From Epiperipatus broadwayi (lineage: Eukaryota > Onychophora > Udeonychophora > Euonychophora > Peripatidae): 64,000 bases of DNA. Positions within the stretch are counted from its first letter, which is position 1, and each line of letters starts with the position of its first letter. The translations under genes were made by a program, and so were the position numbers. Shown here piece after piece: positions 45,588 through 58,085 of this stretch. The stretch covers positions 5,254,963 to 5,318,962 of the forward strand of contig JAQFVV010006208.1 in NCBI GenBank assembly GCA_028023455.1, written 5' to 3'. The notes below the pieces were generated by a model that saw only the letters and a list, made by a program, of their open reading frames with translations, searched no databases and was not told the DNA's origin.

Positions 45588-45690
45588 TAACGTATTACAG
45601 ATGTAATACAGTGAACATGTTAATAGCTCTAAACAAGCTTTTTCGATAAATGCCACAAGAGAAAGCATTTAAAATCTCTATCGCAAGAGT
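45588..45690. mobile_element. Truncated hairpin element in LINE
   Basis: Blocks agctctaaacaagctttt, cgataaatgccacaagag and atttaaaatctct match the left arm of 40893-41203. The LINE sequence resumes at ttatcagatgaaagtaag, and the break falls between the codons for the EML and LSDESKK blocks. Only one arm is present. Confidence 0.7.
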
Positions 45691-47449
45691 TATCAGATGA
45701 AAGTAAGAAAATAGGATTGAAATAAATGATAAAGAGACTAAAATAATGTTTAGTGAATTTTCTCAGAAAAATATAGATATTTGTAAATTAGAAGGAGCTA
45801 ACTAATGTAAATATTTTGGTCTGATTATCAATACAGGCAGAAACAATGGATGAAATTAATCATAGAATTAAACTTAGATTGAATGCTTTTGGTAAAAATA
45901 ACTTAGTATTAAAAGGGACATATACCTGTATGTTTGAAAAGAAAGGTCTTTTTATAGATGTGTTTTACCATTTGACACTCAATAGAAGAGTAAACACTTC
46001 AGATCATTCCACAAAGTTGGAGAGATGTATATTAGAAGTAACATGAAGAGATCAAAAAGGATATGCGTGGGTAAGTGAATAAACATATATCACTGATGCA
46101 TTAAAAGAATTGAGACTGAAATGGAAATGGGTTGGACATATGGCTAGAAAAATTGGTAATAGATTGATAGTTGAAGTGCTAAATTGGATCCCCAAGAGAT
46201 GATAAAAGATCTAGAAAGAGACCATATATGAGTTTGATAGATGAAATATGGACATTTTTTGGTGTATGAGAAGAGAGGCTACGGATGGAACAAATTGGAA
46301 TAAACTTGGCGAGACCTTTATCTTGCAGTGGATCAGTGGTGGTCAAAAGTGATGATTATGGCACAATTTATAAATGCTAATATAAAAGAATTTATTATTG
46401 AAAATGACCAGATTTTACATTTTATTATTTATTGACTTTAATATTATTTTAATAACGAATTGTTTCTTTCCCTCATATAGTTCATTTTTTGCATCTATCT
46501 TATTTTTTTTTTTTTTGCGATTACTATTTTTTCTTTTAATTACATGCACACACATATCATTCTCTTGAAATGACTATTTTAATATATATATAAACATTTA
46601 ACACTAATAATCAAGAATAAATTTTTCATTTTTTTTTTTTTTACACTTCTGTTATTGTAATCGCCAACATATTTTTTTGATAACGCATAATTCATAACAT
46701 ATTCGTAAAACAGTCATTATTTTTATAATTTGTTTTAAAGATACATTCAGAATAATAACTCTTATGCTTAATAAATTAAATTGTATATATTTTTTATAAT
46801 TATTTTTATATATAAAATATTATTGTTTTGATTCTGTTTTATTCAAAGAATGTAATTTTATTGGTAATAACATATACATAGAAACACAATACTTACTACC
46901 ATCCTTACATTTATTCTAATAGAATGACACAAATATGGACGACAACAATGATATTGTTGTAATTGGCCCTTGTGATACAGAAATGATTCTTTTGTATTAC
47001 ATCTGTTTCATACAATGTAACACCTTTGTAAATTTATCACAGTACAACTTATGTCAAATATTTTATGTGTGTGAATGTAGTCTATGTAATTATATTGATA
47101 TGTATGCTTTCGTATTTATAAATTATCTATTTCATACAGACATATCCTTATTTATAATATAATTTGATCTTCCAAGTCCAAATGTCCTGCATTCACACTT
47201 TTAACACCGTTTCACTTTAGATAAAAAACTTTAATGATTATGGCTTATCTTTTACTAAGCTATATTTTATCATATCATTTCTAGTCCATGTACAAACTTT
47301 AATTTGTGTGTACCAAATATGCATATTTTGTGTTAAAAGATATCTCTTCAAATAATCAATAATTTAAAAAGCCTTGAAATATGTTGATAGCAAATTCTTT
47401 TTTATATTTCATCTACATATATATGAAAAGCATATTGCTAACTGATAAT

Positions 47450-47715
47450 TCGAATATAAAAATGATAAATCACCTCCCAAACATTATGTTATTTCAGCAG
47501 TGCCCTCTGTGAATAAATATAAAAATGACAAATCACCCTCCCAAACATTGTTATTTCAGCAGCGCCCTCTATGAATAGATATAAAACTGACAATCACATT
47601 CCCAAACATTGTTATTTCAGCAGCGCCCTCTGTGAATTTCAAGCAGCTTGAAATTCAGACTTTATTCACATAAGGATAACAATATTTGGGAGGGTGATTT
47701 GTCATTTTTATATAT
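47450..47715. repeat. ~60 bp tandem repeat (3 units) plus inverted copy
   Basis: Three direct units share aatca-cctcccaaacatt and gttatttcagcag(c/t)gccctct (47470-47640). An inverted unit (ttgggagggtgatttgtc) follows at 47660-47715. This lies just beyond the 3' end of the Penelope remnant at 48060-48970 and may be its terminal region. Confidence 0.75.
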
Positions 47716-48059
47716 AAACTTTCTCAGATTAATATTATGTATACTCCAGATTAATATTCCATCACTGGTTTATTATGTATATATATCTCAAAAATAAATC
47801 CTACATATAATAAAATATCTTTATCTAACAACAAAATGATATATAACAATAGCTGTAATACAGTCATATAATCATAACACATAAAAATAACATATAAAAG
47901 CTCTTTTCGGCAAATTTTAAAGTTTTTCCCTTTTCAATATGTCTTAATTACAAAAATAACCTATATTGAATACATAGTGACATCTACCAGCTCTATATAA
48001 AATTAACACAAGCCTATAATTATACTTAAATATCTTTATAATAACACATATTATACAAC

Positions 48060-48970
48060 CCTCCATTCATTTTTTATTATCCAATTATTAGTTAAATTAA
48101 TTGACATTTTATAAATGTTCGTACAATTATTTCTGTTATAATTAATGTAATTGGTTTCATATATCTTTCTTCTATTAATTTCTTTAATATAATTTAATGG
48201 ACTTATATTCTTAACACAATCTATTCTATGTCCATATTTTAAATAGTGAACATATAATGAAGATTTGTCATCTCTTCTATTAATAGCATTATTATATTCT
48301 TTAGCCCTTTCTTCTAATTGTTTTGCTGTATGTCCATAATAAACTATACTGCAAACCCCACAAGTAATTTTATATACTATACTCTTTTTATATTATATTT
48401 TATTTTATAATTCCCTACTAATATATCAAGAGTTTTACTGTTTGACCATCCTATTTTAATATTTTGATCTATATAATTTTTATTTTTTAATAATGTATTA
48501 TAAATTTTAGTAACATATGAAAGTTTTACCCATTTTATATTTTCTGGTTCACTACTATTACCCAAATTATTTTGTTTATAATTAAAGAATATATTTCCAA
48601 TGCTTCTAGGATTATATCTGTAACTAGTATATAACTTTATAAATTTCTCTTTTTGCAAAGTAATCTGTGTTATATTTATCATTTTTATTTTTAAAATTTT
48701 TAATAATTGCCATTTTTTGTAAACAATTAAAATTTTAAAAATTATTTTAGTGTTAAATTAAACTGATAAATAATACAATCAATGGATATATCATCTTTTT
48801 CATTACTCAAATCATATATCCTATTTTTTGTTTTGCTACAAAGTAGATGTGATGTTTTAAGAAATCTTGAGAAAAAATACACTTCAATTGATGGTATTTT
48901 ACCTTCTTTCTTTTTTTTTATGCTGTTTAACAAAATTATTAGAGCATTTAATTTTGAAATATGATTAAAA
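48060..48970 (-). pseudogene. Penelope-like element remnant with GIY-YIG endonuclease
   Basis: On the - strand the frame from 48682 reads MINITQITLQKEKFIKL, then IKWVKLSYVTKIYNTLLKN and QNIKIGWSNSKTLDILVG, the reverse transcriptase thumb and connector of Penelope-like elements. After a frameshift near 48380 the frame reads VYKITCGVCSIVYYGHTAKQL, a GIY-YIG nuclease core with the zinc-finger-like CGVC. It continues to a conserved basic tail near 48090. The frame 48933-48742 is plausible upstream RT-thumb sequence. The palm domain is not seen. Tandem repeats follow at the 3' side. Confidence 0.78.
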
Positions 48971-49224
48971 AATTAGCAATCATTTTCCAAATGATAAATA
49001 AAAAAAGATTTCTTTAAATTCAGAGCGGTTTGATTGATTAAAAAGTTTTGATATATAAGAATATACATAAAATTGTGTGTATATATGTACATACACATAC
49101 ATGTGTCAACAGACCCACAGAGATAATAACCAACATTATTAAAAATTTAGAATTTTTTTATAGTTTAGTTTATTGTTTGTTTCTTAATTTTTAATTATTT
49201 ATATATATATATTTCCTTGTGCAG

Positions 49225-49530
49225 ACAAACCTGAAGTGCCAAGTATTCCTGAAGTGTCTGATGTGACCAATAATTCTGTCACATTAACGTGGTCTCCACC
49301 AGTGAGCGATGGTGGCAGTCCTATTACTAATTACCTCATAGAATATAAAATGAAATCATTCATAAAATGGACTACTTATAATGCTAATTTTACTATTCTT
49401 GAAACAACACATTCCGTCGGTAATTTAGTTGAAAATGCGGAATATAGTTTCCGCATTTTAGCAGTGAATGCTGCAGGTCCTAGTGAACCATCCCTTGCTT
49501 GTCCGCCTGTTGTAATCAAAGAACCAATTG
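49225..49530 (+). CDS. Titin-like protein, FN3 domain 3
   Basis: A 306 bp exon (AG 49223-49224, GT 49531-49532), phase 1 at both ends. It begins DKPEVPSIPEVSDVTNNS, then VTLTWSPPVSDGGSPITNYL with the B-strand tryptophan and the DGGSPI turn, EYKMKSFIKWTTY, and the G-strand region YSFRILAVNAAGPSEPS. It ends VVIKEPIG. Third FN3 in a row, followed by an Ig domain. Runs of two or three FN3 domains capped by an Ig are the super-repeat style of titin-like thick-filament proteins. Confidence 0.93.
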
Positions 49531-51321
49531 GTTAGTTTTTTGTTTAAACTTTTTGTAGCAGATGTTTTTTGTGCTATTTTGCAGTGAATTACATACATTT
49601 TTTCTTTAATATGTGCTTTAATTTATATATATATAATTTTTTTAAAGTCGCACCTGGTGTAGATTAGTTGCAATAACTTTTTACATCAGTGTGAAAAATC
49701 AAATAGCTTAAAGTTCTAAATTAATATATATATATATATGCTCTGCACACAGATAATGAAGCTATTCAATGTACGTAAAATTATCAAAATTTACCGCCAA
49801 GCGCTTTCGGGACAGCTTATAGTCCCGAAAGAGTTTGGCGGTAAATTTTGATAATTGTATGTACATTGAATAGCTTCATTATCTGTGCACAGAGCACATA
49901 TATATATATTAATTTATTTCAAATGCTAATGAAGTAAAACCTTAACTACTTAAAGTTCTAAGTATTTTTAAAGGAACACTTTTTGTTGCCGTTATTTTTA
50001 TATAACATTTTGTGTAAAAAATAATTATATTATAATGCATGGATGTTTTGTTTTTTATATTTAAAAATTGCCGCTAATTTTGATTTCTGTTTAGGAAAAC
50101 AATCCAAGGTGATATATATTAAGTAATGAAATTTCTTTATTTTATCTCCATAATTATTTTAAAAAATATTAAAGGAACTTCAGTAAGATTAAGTAATAAA
50201 AAAGTATTACAACTTGCTATACTATTTTTATATTTAAATGATCAGATTCACTTAAAAGGAACATATTCCTAATATAAAATATGTTGAATATGTTTTGATG
50301 GTATTTCATCATTTTAAGTATAAACAGATTTTTTTTCCATAAAAATTTATATTTTAGAACTATTTGTTTGAGGAATTATATTTATGATAATAGGATTTAA
50401 TTTCTAATAGTTTAATAAATATAATAGATTTTTAGCATGATTGATCATATATAAGTTAAGTAAGATTTTAATACTTTATAAAAAGAATAATGGTTGTTGA
50501 AATAAACATAAAGAAAAGTTAGGAAGATTACAAAAAATATTCAAAACTTATAAGTTTTAGTTTATGTATCACAAAAAGTTTGCCCTTATATTTTTGAATT
50601 TAATGATTTATAAATATAAGAACAAACATTCATATTATGGTACATAAACTAGGTAAGTTAATCTTAGAATCATACACACATATATATAGGGACTCCAAAA
50701 CAGATGTTCATCCCTCTTTATTTTTTTGCTTAAAATTGGATTTTCCTTTTAAATAAAAAAGCAAATTTGTATTTAGAACATGAATTGTTTAATAGCAATT
50801 ATAAAACAAAAAGCTATAAAAAAATGTAAATGTTGTTAGATAATGGGGTACTTTTTAATTTTAAGATAAGGCTCATGAATCGCAGTGTTCATCATAATAA
50901 AATTTTAATAATATTTAAAGATTTTATAAAATCAGTTAAAAATTGCTGATTTTGTATATAAAAAAAAAATCTAAAAATGATTTATTTATAGATCTTAGAT
51001 CAATTAAAAAGTTTATTTTATTAATAGATATCACGTTTCGTACTTTTAAATTGTTCCCCAAAATTCAATTACTTTACTGAATCCTTATTATATTCCTTGG
51101 ATTTATATTTTATTTTTTTGCTTGCATATATATATGTTTTGTTTTTTGATTGTTTTATTTTTTTAAAAAAAAAAATTAAATAATTATCTAAAATAATGAC
51201 CGCTAATGCGCTAAACAATATGATTTGGATTTTAAAAGTGGCTTTTTTGTGCAGTGCTTTTGAATTGCTATTTTTTAGATATAATTAAATGTTGACATTC
51301 CTCCTTGTTTTTATTTTTCAG
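49531..51321 (+). other. Intron between FN3 3 and the next Ig (1.8 kb)
   Basis: Contains a long palindrome (49725-49915). The rest (49920-51310) is AT-rich with TA runs and nothing recognisable. Confidence 0.85.
49725..49915. repeat. Near-perfect palindrome (~190 bp)
   Basis: Arms of about 85 bp mirror almost base for base (gctattcaatgtac, taccgccaa, cttt-cgggac blocks) with a loop of only about 8 bp near 49822. The TA-repeat ends also mirror. The centre reads GGGAC-loop-GTCCC-GAAAG, a stem-loop plus GAAA, but no CTGANGA precedes it. Such structures are unstable, which suggests youth. Confidence 0.85.
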
Positions 51322-51433
51322 TGGGAGAAGCTCCTAGAATTGTGGAACCCTTGCAAAATATTATTGTTGAAGAAGGAGTGGAGATTGCTTTCAAATGTGT
51401 TATTTCCGGCATTCCTGAACCAGAGATTAAATG
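51322..51433 (+). CDS. Titin-like protein, first half of Ig domain 5
   Basis: A 112 bp exon (AG 51320-51321, GT 51434-51435). It enters in phase 1 and reads VGEAPRIVEPLQNIIVEEG, then EIAFKCVISGIPEPEIKW, stopping inside the core tryptophan codon (TG|G). Length, phase, split codon and start (VG-x-APxIV) are the same as the exon at 3112-3223. The second half should begin with the G completing the tryptophan, but no such exon is visible before the window ends. Confidence 0.9.
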
Positions 51434-51704
51434 GTAAATTGTTATTACTAATAGTTTGCTTTATTATTTGTAAGAATTCAGATTTGTTCATGAAGATATT
51501 TATATTGCAGAGGTTTGTGTCCCAATAGGATAGCATTATTATTATATCTTCTCCTTTACTTTTTTTGCATTCCTTCATATATTTTACTTTTTATAAATTA
51601 TTAATGAAAGAATAAGTATAGATAAATAATAAACAGGAATGGAAGGAATTAGATTTATAGGTATTTTTTGTATATATATATGTATATGGTTTGTATATAT
51701 ATTT

Positions 51705-52130
51705 TGTAGTTCTGAGGAAGATTGCAGAGGCAATTGAAACTATTAACTGTCAAGAAATGATTGTATGAGCATTGGTTTAATAATAAAGGAATTAAATATG
51801 TGAAAAGAGTATTAAAAGTAAAATAAAAAGGTGATAAATATATTAGAGAGTAATGTAGAATGATAGATAGGAAGTAAAGGTAACAAATAAAAAGTAAAGA
51901 GGAAGTAGAAATAGTAAAGAAATAATGAAAAAATAATAATTAGAAAAAAAAAGGGAAGTAAAGGTATAGTGTTAGAAATAAAATATGATTATGAATAATA
52001 ATATAAAATATGTATTTATATATATATATGTTTAAATGTTGTAGCTCTGATGAAGACTGCTCGACAGTCGAAACTGTTATTAAAGGAATTGTATGTAAAA
52101 AAATTGCATTAGAGTGTATATGTGGAGATT
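51705..52130 (+). mobile_element. Two family 3 hammerhead-like copies in tandem
   Basis: Core one: CTGAGGA (51712-51718), gattg...caatt stem, GAAA (51736-51739). Core two: CTGATGA (52047-52053), perfect 5 bp stem II GACTG/CAGTC with loop CTCGA, GAAA (52070-52073). Both are followed by a similar ttaaaggaatt / taaaggaatt stretch. The second also shares a ttgcattagagtgtata block with the 24970 arm. About 335 bp separates the cores, a spacing compatible with a tandem (dimeric) insertion, though the interior is strongly diverged. Confidence 0.5.
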
Positions 52131-54329
52131 TATAAAAAGTAATATATATGAATAGGATAGCATTAAAGATAATTGTTCATCTTCTTTAATAGTAGCATTG
52201 CTACCTGATAACATGGCTTTATGAACTGGTTTTACTTTTTGATGATTTACATAAGATTTGTGGTGCAGTTCTAAAATATTGAGATGGTAGAATAAAGTGT
52301 GATAAGGGTATGGAAGCATTGTCAAACTAGCACTGAAAATAAATATTATTATTGGTCTTAAAAACCCACTAATTACAATTTATCCAATGTAGGGAATTTC
52401 CTATTTATTTTTGCTGTTTACACACACACAGACATATATATATATATTGAAGCAGATAATCTGAAGGTCAGATTATGCTTCACGAGTATCAATAATCATT
52501 GTACCATCTAACAGGGTTCAAAGTCTATCTTTCCGTGCTTGTTCACGTACTCGCTATTTACCCAGATTTTTTTTTCTTTTCACTTCAGTATTAATCCTAT
52601 TTTAAAAGAAATAAATTAATGATTTGGGAAAGAAAGTGAATCAATACAGTCATGGACGCGCAACGAGAGATAGATTTAATCACAATATGCACACACTTTT
52701 AATATATTAATAATGTATATAGGAATTAATTGGGAAATATGTATGTTAAATTTTATATATTTTATTTATCATGGCGGTACAAGATAACGCAATCGGATTG
52801 GAAATCTCTAGAAACATTGCTATAAAATTTAAAACAAAGAAAAAGGCGGGAAAATTAATTAATGTAAGTCAAATAAATCAAAAGTGCTATGAATAAAAGT
52901 CACTTTTCCGTTAACATTTAATTAATCTATCTACGAGATTTTTACAAATACTGAAATAGAATGTAAAACAATCGTTCAAGAATTTTTCAGACCAATTGCA
53001 TTATCTTAAATTCCTTATGAAGCAAAGGTAGGCTTGCTATAGAAAATTAGCTATTGTACCAAAATTATACATCGCTTCAGGCCACAAATTTGAAATGCGT
53101 TACAACATTCCAAGGGATCGTATAAATAGTGCAAAAATTGGATTGATAGGGGGATAATCAAAAAATCAAAATCTGAGTCTGCTTTGTTTTTAGCTTAGTC
53201 TGAAGCATTAGTTTTTTAGAAAGAGCTTGTTTAAATGATTTTACGCCATCCGTTACCATAGACATGACTGAGGAGTAAACCATTGCACCTTTCCTTTGGC
53301 TGTTCCTGAGCCACTCTCTATGGAAATGCTTCTCGAACTTAAATTAAACCTTGAACTATTTAACTGTCCCTGAACCGGATCTGGAAAAGCATGCTACCTG
53401 CCATTAATTTCTGACCACGTCAAAATAATGAACTGTTACACCAGCATAGACTCAAGAAAATATTATGAAGGTAATAATGCCGCCTCACCTTTATCTTCTA
53501 TATCTTATGTATATTCATTGTAACTAAAATTTAATGTAAATTAAATGCACATTTTTATAAAAGTGACTTACCTATGTAGTGATCTTTAATCCACTTTCCA
53601 TGATTCTTTATAAACTAATCATATAATTCTCTATTAGCTTCGCAAAATTCTTATTTTAAAATGGTGTGGCATTGATTTTCTATCTAATTATAATATGTAT
53701 TTCTTTTTATTTCGTTCAAATAATATGCCATTAATTTATTCCCCAACTCTGCAAATGTGTTTAAATTTAGCTAAGTCTCCTGTTATTTAAAAAGAAGGAG
53801 CATCATTTAATTAATTAAGTTGCTTATTATAAAGTTATACATTTTCAGGGTTGGAAAGTTTAAAAATGTAATTTTTCTTAGTATTATTGCGGTCTGATGG
53901 AGGGGGAAAACATTTCCCAAATTAATAAAAAAAAAAGTAAATGATTTAAGATCGCAGATTTGGGGAAATTAAAAAGTAAAGATTATCTATATATATGTTT
54001 CATATGTCATTTTATGCTCAGTCAGGTAAATCATTAAATGAATGCTCTTAAAATTTTGTCTATTACTTTGTGTCAAATCCAAAATACTGTTAAAATTAAA
54101 GTTAGATGGCATAGGGTGGGGGAGAATTGAGCTCTATAGTTTAAATTTATTAATAGAAAGAAAACTACTAAAACGAGAAATCGATCTTAGCTTTCAAAAT
54201 ACGTATCATAATGTTCATTATCTCTAAATAAGTCAGCTTAAATAATTTGATCATACCATCAAGAAAAGGAATAACTAATACTTTGAGTTGACTTTAAGCA
54301 TCAGAAATAACAGATATATATATATATTG

Positions 54330-54760
54330 TCCAAGCGTTGCTAATGTCGGTCTATCTCTTAATTGTGTGCTATTTGTCCAAAGTAAGCATTGGAAAAGAC
54401 CCGAGCCAATCATTTGTTGCTTCCAGTCCATGATAGGGGAATAGACCCTGGACCTTGAGCCTGATCAATAATGGGATTTTTTTGCACCATCAGTGTGATT
54501 CCATTCAGGCTGAATATTTCTTCGTTCCAATAACCGATCTCCATAAATTTGGAGTGTGGCAAGTCGGTCTCATATAATGCGAAACAAACATCGCACTTCC
54601 ATTCGCTACTCTCATAAGTACATCATTGTATCTCATGAATGAATTTCATTAATATAAAAACAGCCCGTACATTAGCACCGCCATTACTCTACCTTATTAT
54701 TTCTTTATTAAACCCTGCCTATTCAATTCCGTAGTTTGATGTTGTGATCACTTGAGCTGA
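54330..54760. other. Less AT-rich unclassified segment
   Basis: Stands out from its surroundings by base composition. Near 54654 there is atataaaaac, a TATA-like stretch, followed by ttattaaaccc. The order would suit an LTR or transposon end, but no boundaries, duplication or coding motif were found. Confidence 0.3.
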
Positions 54761-55100
54761 AATACACGTATTTAATTGCTATTGCTGAATTTTATATTTA
54801 AATTCATAAATTAATGTACTAGTATCTTATTTTGGATAATTAAATTGCTCATTATACGCTTTCCTTACATTCCATCTGAAATCTCAAATCTTAATTGATG
54901 TATAATTTCCTAACGCAATACACTAATTGCGTATATAAAATGTTGATAATCCATTCCCAAGTTAAATGATTGTTTATGAAAACTCGTATATATTTACTTG
55001 TAGCATTAGGCTGATAATAAATAGCGTATTATTCAACTAAATTATTGTAAACCCCTTTTACTCCATTAATGCAATAATAAAGAATTAGTGGCATACCAAT

Positions 55101-55340
55101 GAAACTGCACCATTCATAAATGGGTGTATTGAATAAAATCACATCTATTTAAATATACATATAAAACTGCACTATTCATAAATGTATTGAATAAAGGTGT
55201 ATCTGTTTAAATATATTTATAAAAACACATTGTTAATAAATATATTGAATAAAATTATATCTGTTTAAATATATGTATATGAACGTCTTGTAAATAAATG
55301 TATTTAAAGAATATTATATACTTGTTCTTAATATACGTAT
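55101..55340. repeat. ~60 bp degenerate tandem repeat (4 units)
   Basis: Units start near 55101, 55163, 55221 and 55279, each with ataaatg(t/g)-attgaataaa followed by atct(a/g)tttaaatata. Divergence rises across the array. Confidence 0.7.
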
Positions 55341-56744
55341 AAAACTATAAAAAATGTAAATGTTGTAATGCAAGCTAATATTAATATTTATATTTAAATG
55401 TAATATATATCTATTAACTCATAATTTGCGTATTATTAAATATATTTAAAATCTTACTCTGGAGTCGTTGCCTATACTATTGATTATGATTTTCCACACA
55501 CATATATCTTGCACATTAGGATTATATGTACCTCGAAGACATAAACAATTTATTATCGATAACTATTATATAGATCTGGCCAGTTGCCTAATTAGAGTCT
55601 TTTTGTTTTACCACTGAGTTGCTGGCCAGAAATAATTAAATATGACTTTTATCATCAGTATTCCTAATCGTAAGTAAAGAGACCTAGGTTTGAATCTGTA
55701 GGGCAGAGTTAGAGAGTGTCCCTGACTTATGTATCTTGTACATGATCTGACTCGAGGTACTCAGGCTAGAATTCCAAGTCTGGTTGTATGAATTACGCAA
55801 AATGACCGGTACAATATATACTGTATTTATTAAAAATAAATAAAGCTGTGTACAAGTTGCTAAAATTAATATATAAAATACTCCCGAAATAAAATAGCTA
55901 ATTAAGTATGCAGAAAGAATAAAACGTACTGGAAATAACAACAGGCTAATTTACATGTTAATGAAAATTACTTTATGCAAATTAGCAAGTGATAAATTAA
56001 GCAGTGTGCAGAAGTGTTGTCAAGTGTGCTGCAGTTTGATGAAGCATCAAAGTAATTGGAAGAAAAGTAAACAAGTGAAAAGTTAAACTAGTAAATGTAA
56101 AGTTGTTCTGGAAATAAATAAAGAGCTCTAGTCAAGAATCTATTTTGAGTATCTCTGATATAATGTGTGATAAGTAAGGGTGCTTGCAAAATAAAAATTT
56201 TAATATTTGTTAATCTCTCAGGAGATAATGAACTTTAAGGAGACCTAAGTGGTCTTATATTCAACTAGCAACCTAGAAAATTGAACTACTAACTATCTTA
56301 TTACTATCATTATTATTTCAATGTAAATAAACTATGGAAGTTTTATTAAACTTGGTGTTTAGTTTTCTTGTTCAACAATATATATATTCAGCTGCCAACT
56401 AACTGCATGACCCTGAGCTTGGAATAAATCAATAAATTTTTGCTCATCAATAAACTACTCTGATATTAAGCCAAATTCCTATAGAGAATTCGTAGTAGTT
56501 TTTTTTTTTTTTTTTTAATTAAAACAGAAATTGATAAGTTTGTGAAGTAAAAGTGATTTTTTATCTTTTAAAAATGTTTAAACATAATTTATTGCATAAT
56601 ATTTTATAAAATCAATTAAAGTGGAAAAATAAAAAATAAAAATCTCTAAACTTGTTACTGCAACTGAGAATGGGGTTTGTTTGGAGTAAATTAAATGTTA
56701 AACTCTCTACTACGGTAAATTGATTATAATATTAATACATTAGA

Positions 56745-57350
56745 GAAAGCTTTAACCTTTATCATATGCACCTTGAATGTTTATAATAGTCAAACAATGT
56801 ATTTTTTGACTATAAAGGGACCTCTCAAACCTAGGTACAAGATAATGACTTTATAAAAATAAGAAAGGCCATCTTATCTTTAACCTAAATTCTCACTTAT
56901 ATAGGCCAATCTGAAGCATTTTGATTTGAGAGCGTGAAGTTATTGGTATTTCCATTTTTTGCAAATTAACTTTCACAAAGTCTTATGATTTACAGTGAGT
57001 TATTACGATTTTTATACTTTGTATGCACTTAATAAATAATCACAATTTATATATTTCCAGTATAAAGATTGTAATATTAACTTGTTGTAAATCGCAAGAT
57101 TTCGCAAAGGTTAATTTGTAAAGGAAATAATGGACGTGTGAAGAGACTAACAGCTTTACACTCTCAAAGCAAGATGCTTCAGATTGGTCTATATAAGTGG
57201 GAATTTAGGTTAAAGATAAGATGGCCGTTCTTAGCTTTATAAAGTCACTATCTTGTGTTGAAGTTTGAGAGGTCCCTCTATAGTCAAAAAAAAGATATCA
57301 TTTGATTATTATAAACATTCAAGGCGCATATTATAAATGTTAAAGCCTTT
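56745..57350. repeat. Long inverted repeat (~280 bp arms)
   Basis: Arms of roughly 56745-57020 and 57065-57350 mirror each other with scattered mismatches (blocks cttgaatgtttataata, agggacctctcaaac, gccatcttatctttaacc, caatctgaagcat). The spacer is about 45 bp. No ORF or recognised terminal motif. A foldback MITE is the likely class. Confidence 0.8.
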
Positions 57351-58085
57351 TTTAAAGTATTTACATACTTCCTACGCGCTTTATAAATTATCACAACTTT
57401 ATAATATTAATAGTAATAGGAAATAATAAAGAATTAGACTGATTTAAAGTGAACTAAAGGAATAGATTTATTATGTATGAAAAACAAAACTATACCTTGG
57501 AGTAAGAGTTACCTGACTAGATAAAACTGTTAATACGTTTTATTTATATGATTTATTAGAAAATGCATTCAATGATTATTCATATATAATTAGGCAAAAA
57601 ATAGTTTTCATGTGATATGTACGTCATATGGTTTATTACTTAAAAGTAATGTAATAATTGAGCATCAAATATAAGGCGGAATTAGGACTTAATTGAAGAA
57701 ATTTTAGTTTTTGAGTTCTGGCTGTCACTTTACCACTAAGCACATGTATTATATTTGATGTATATAATGAGAAAAGCACTTAGAAAGTTTTAATTAGCAA
57801 AAAATAATTGATTGGCAAATTTTCTATACAATATATTTGGGTAGATATATCATAGCATAAAAATATATATAAAAGCTTTATTTTATTATAACATTTGCTT
57901 CTTACTACGGTCTCTTGACTTTCTTAGTGGATGATCTGCAGATTAAGAAACAGTAAGAAGAAATTATTTTAAATATTCTTATGAAAACTAAATTATTAAA
58001 GTCTTACAATATAAGTTATATATCCCATATAATAATATATAAATTAATTCAACATTACATAAATATATAATATATTAACATTATT

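Larger units (their letters stand above)
43600..46370 (+). mobile_element. RTE-like LINE copy, + strand, with nested insertions
   Basis: Near 43600 the endonuclease end reads AELDYILTNRKYVF, then HINAKLERQKLLRK. From 45000 come RT pieces: SDQNVSIDWK, FKKGNKDVQNYRSMSSI. Later pieces include KIGLK-type sequence (45700) and MDEINHRIKLRLNAFGKNNL (45846). The 3' end near 46350 is tga-rich. A hAT MITE (44214-44787) and a hairpin fragment (45588-45690) interrupt it. Frame breaks are many, so this is an old copy. Block for block it matches 3530-5872. Confidence 0.82.
36849..49224 (+). other. Intron between FN3 2 and FN3 3 (12.4 kb)
   Basis: Holds a hAT transposon (37194-40793), a palindromic hammerhead-like element (40893-41203), a mariner remnant (41810-42640), an RTE-like LINE with nested insertions (43600-46370), a tandem repeat (47450-47715) and a Penelope remnant (48060-48970). 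Stretches 41220-41800, 42650-43590 and 46390-47440 are AT-rich with nothing recognised. Confidence 0.8.

Noticed and set aside
55660-55705. tRNA gene or tRNA-derived SINE (ggtttgaatct resembles a B box)
   Set aside because: No acceptor stem pairing or convincing A box at the right distance could be found by eye.
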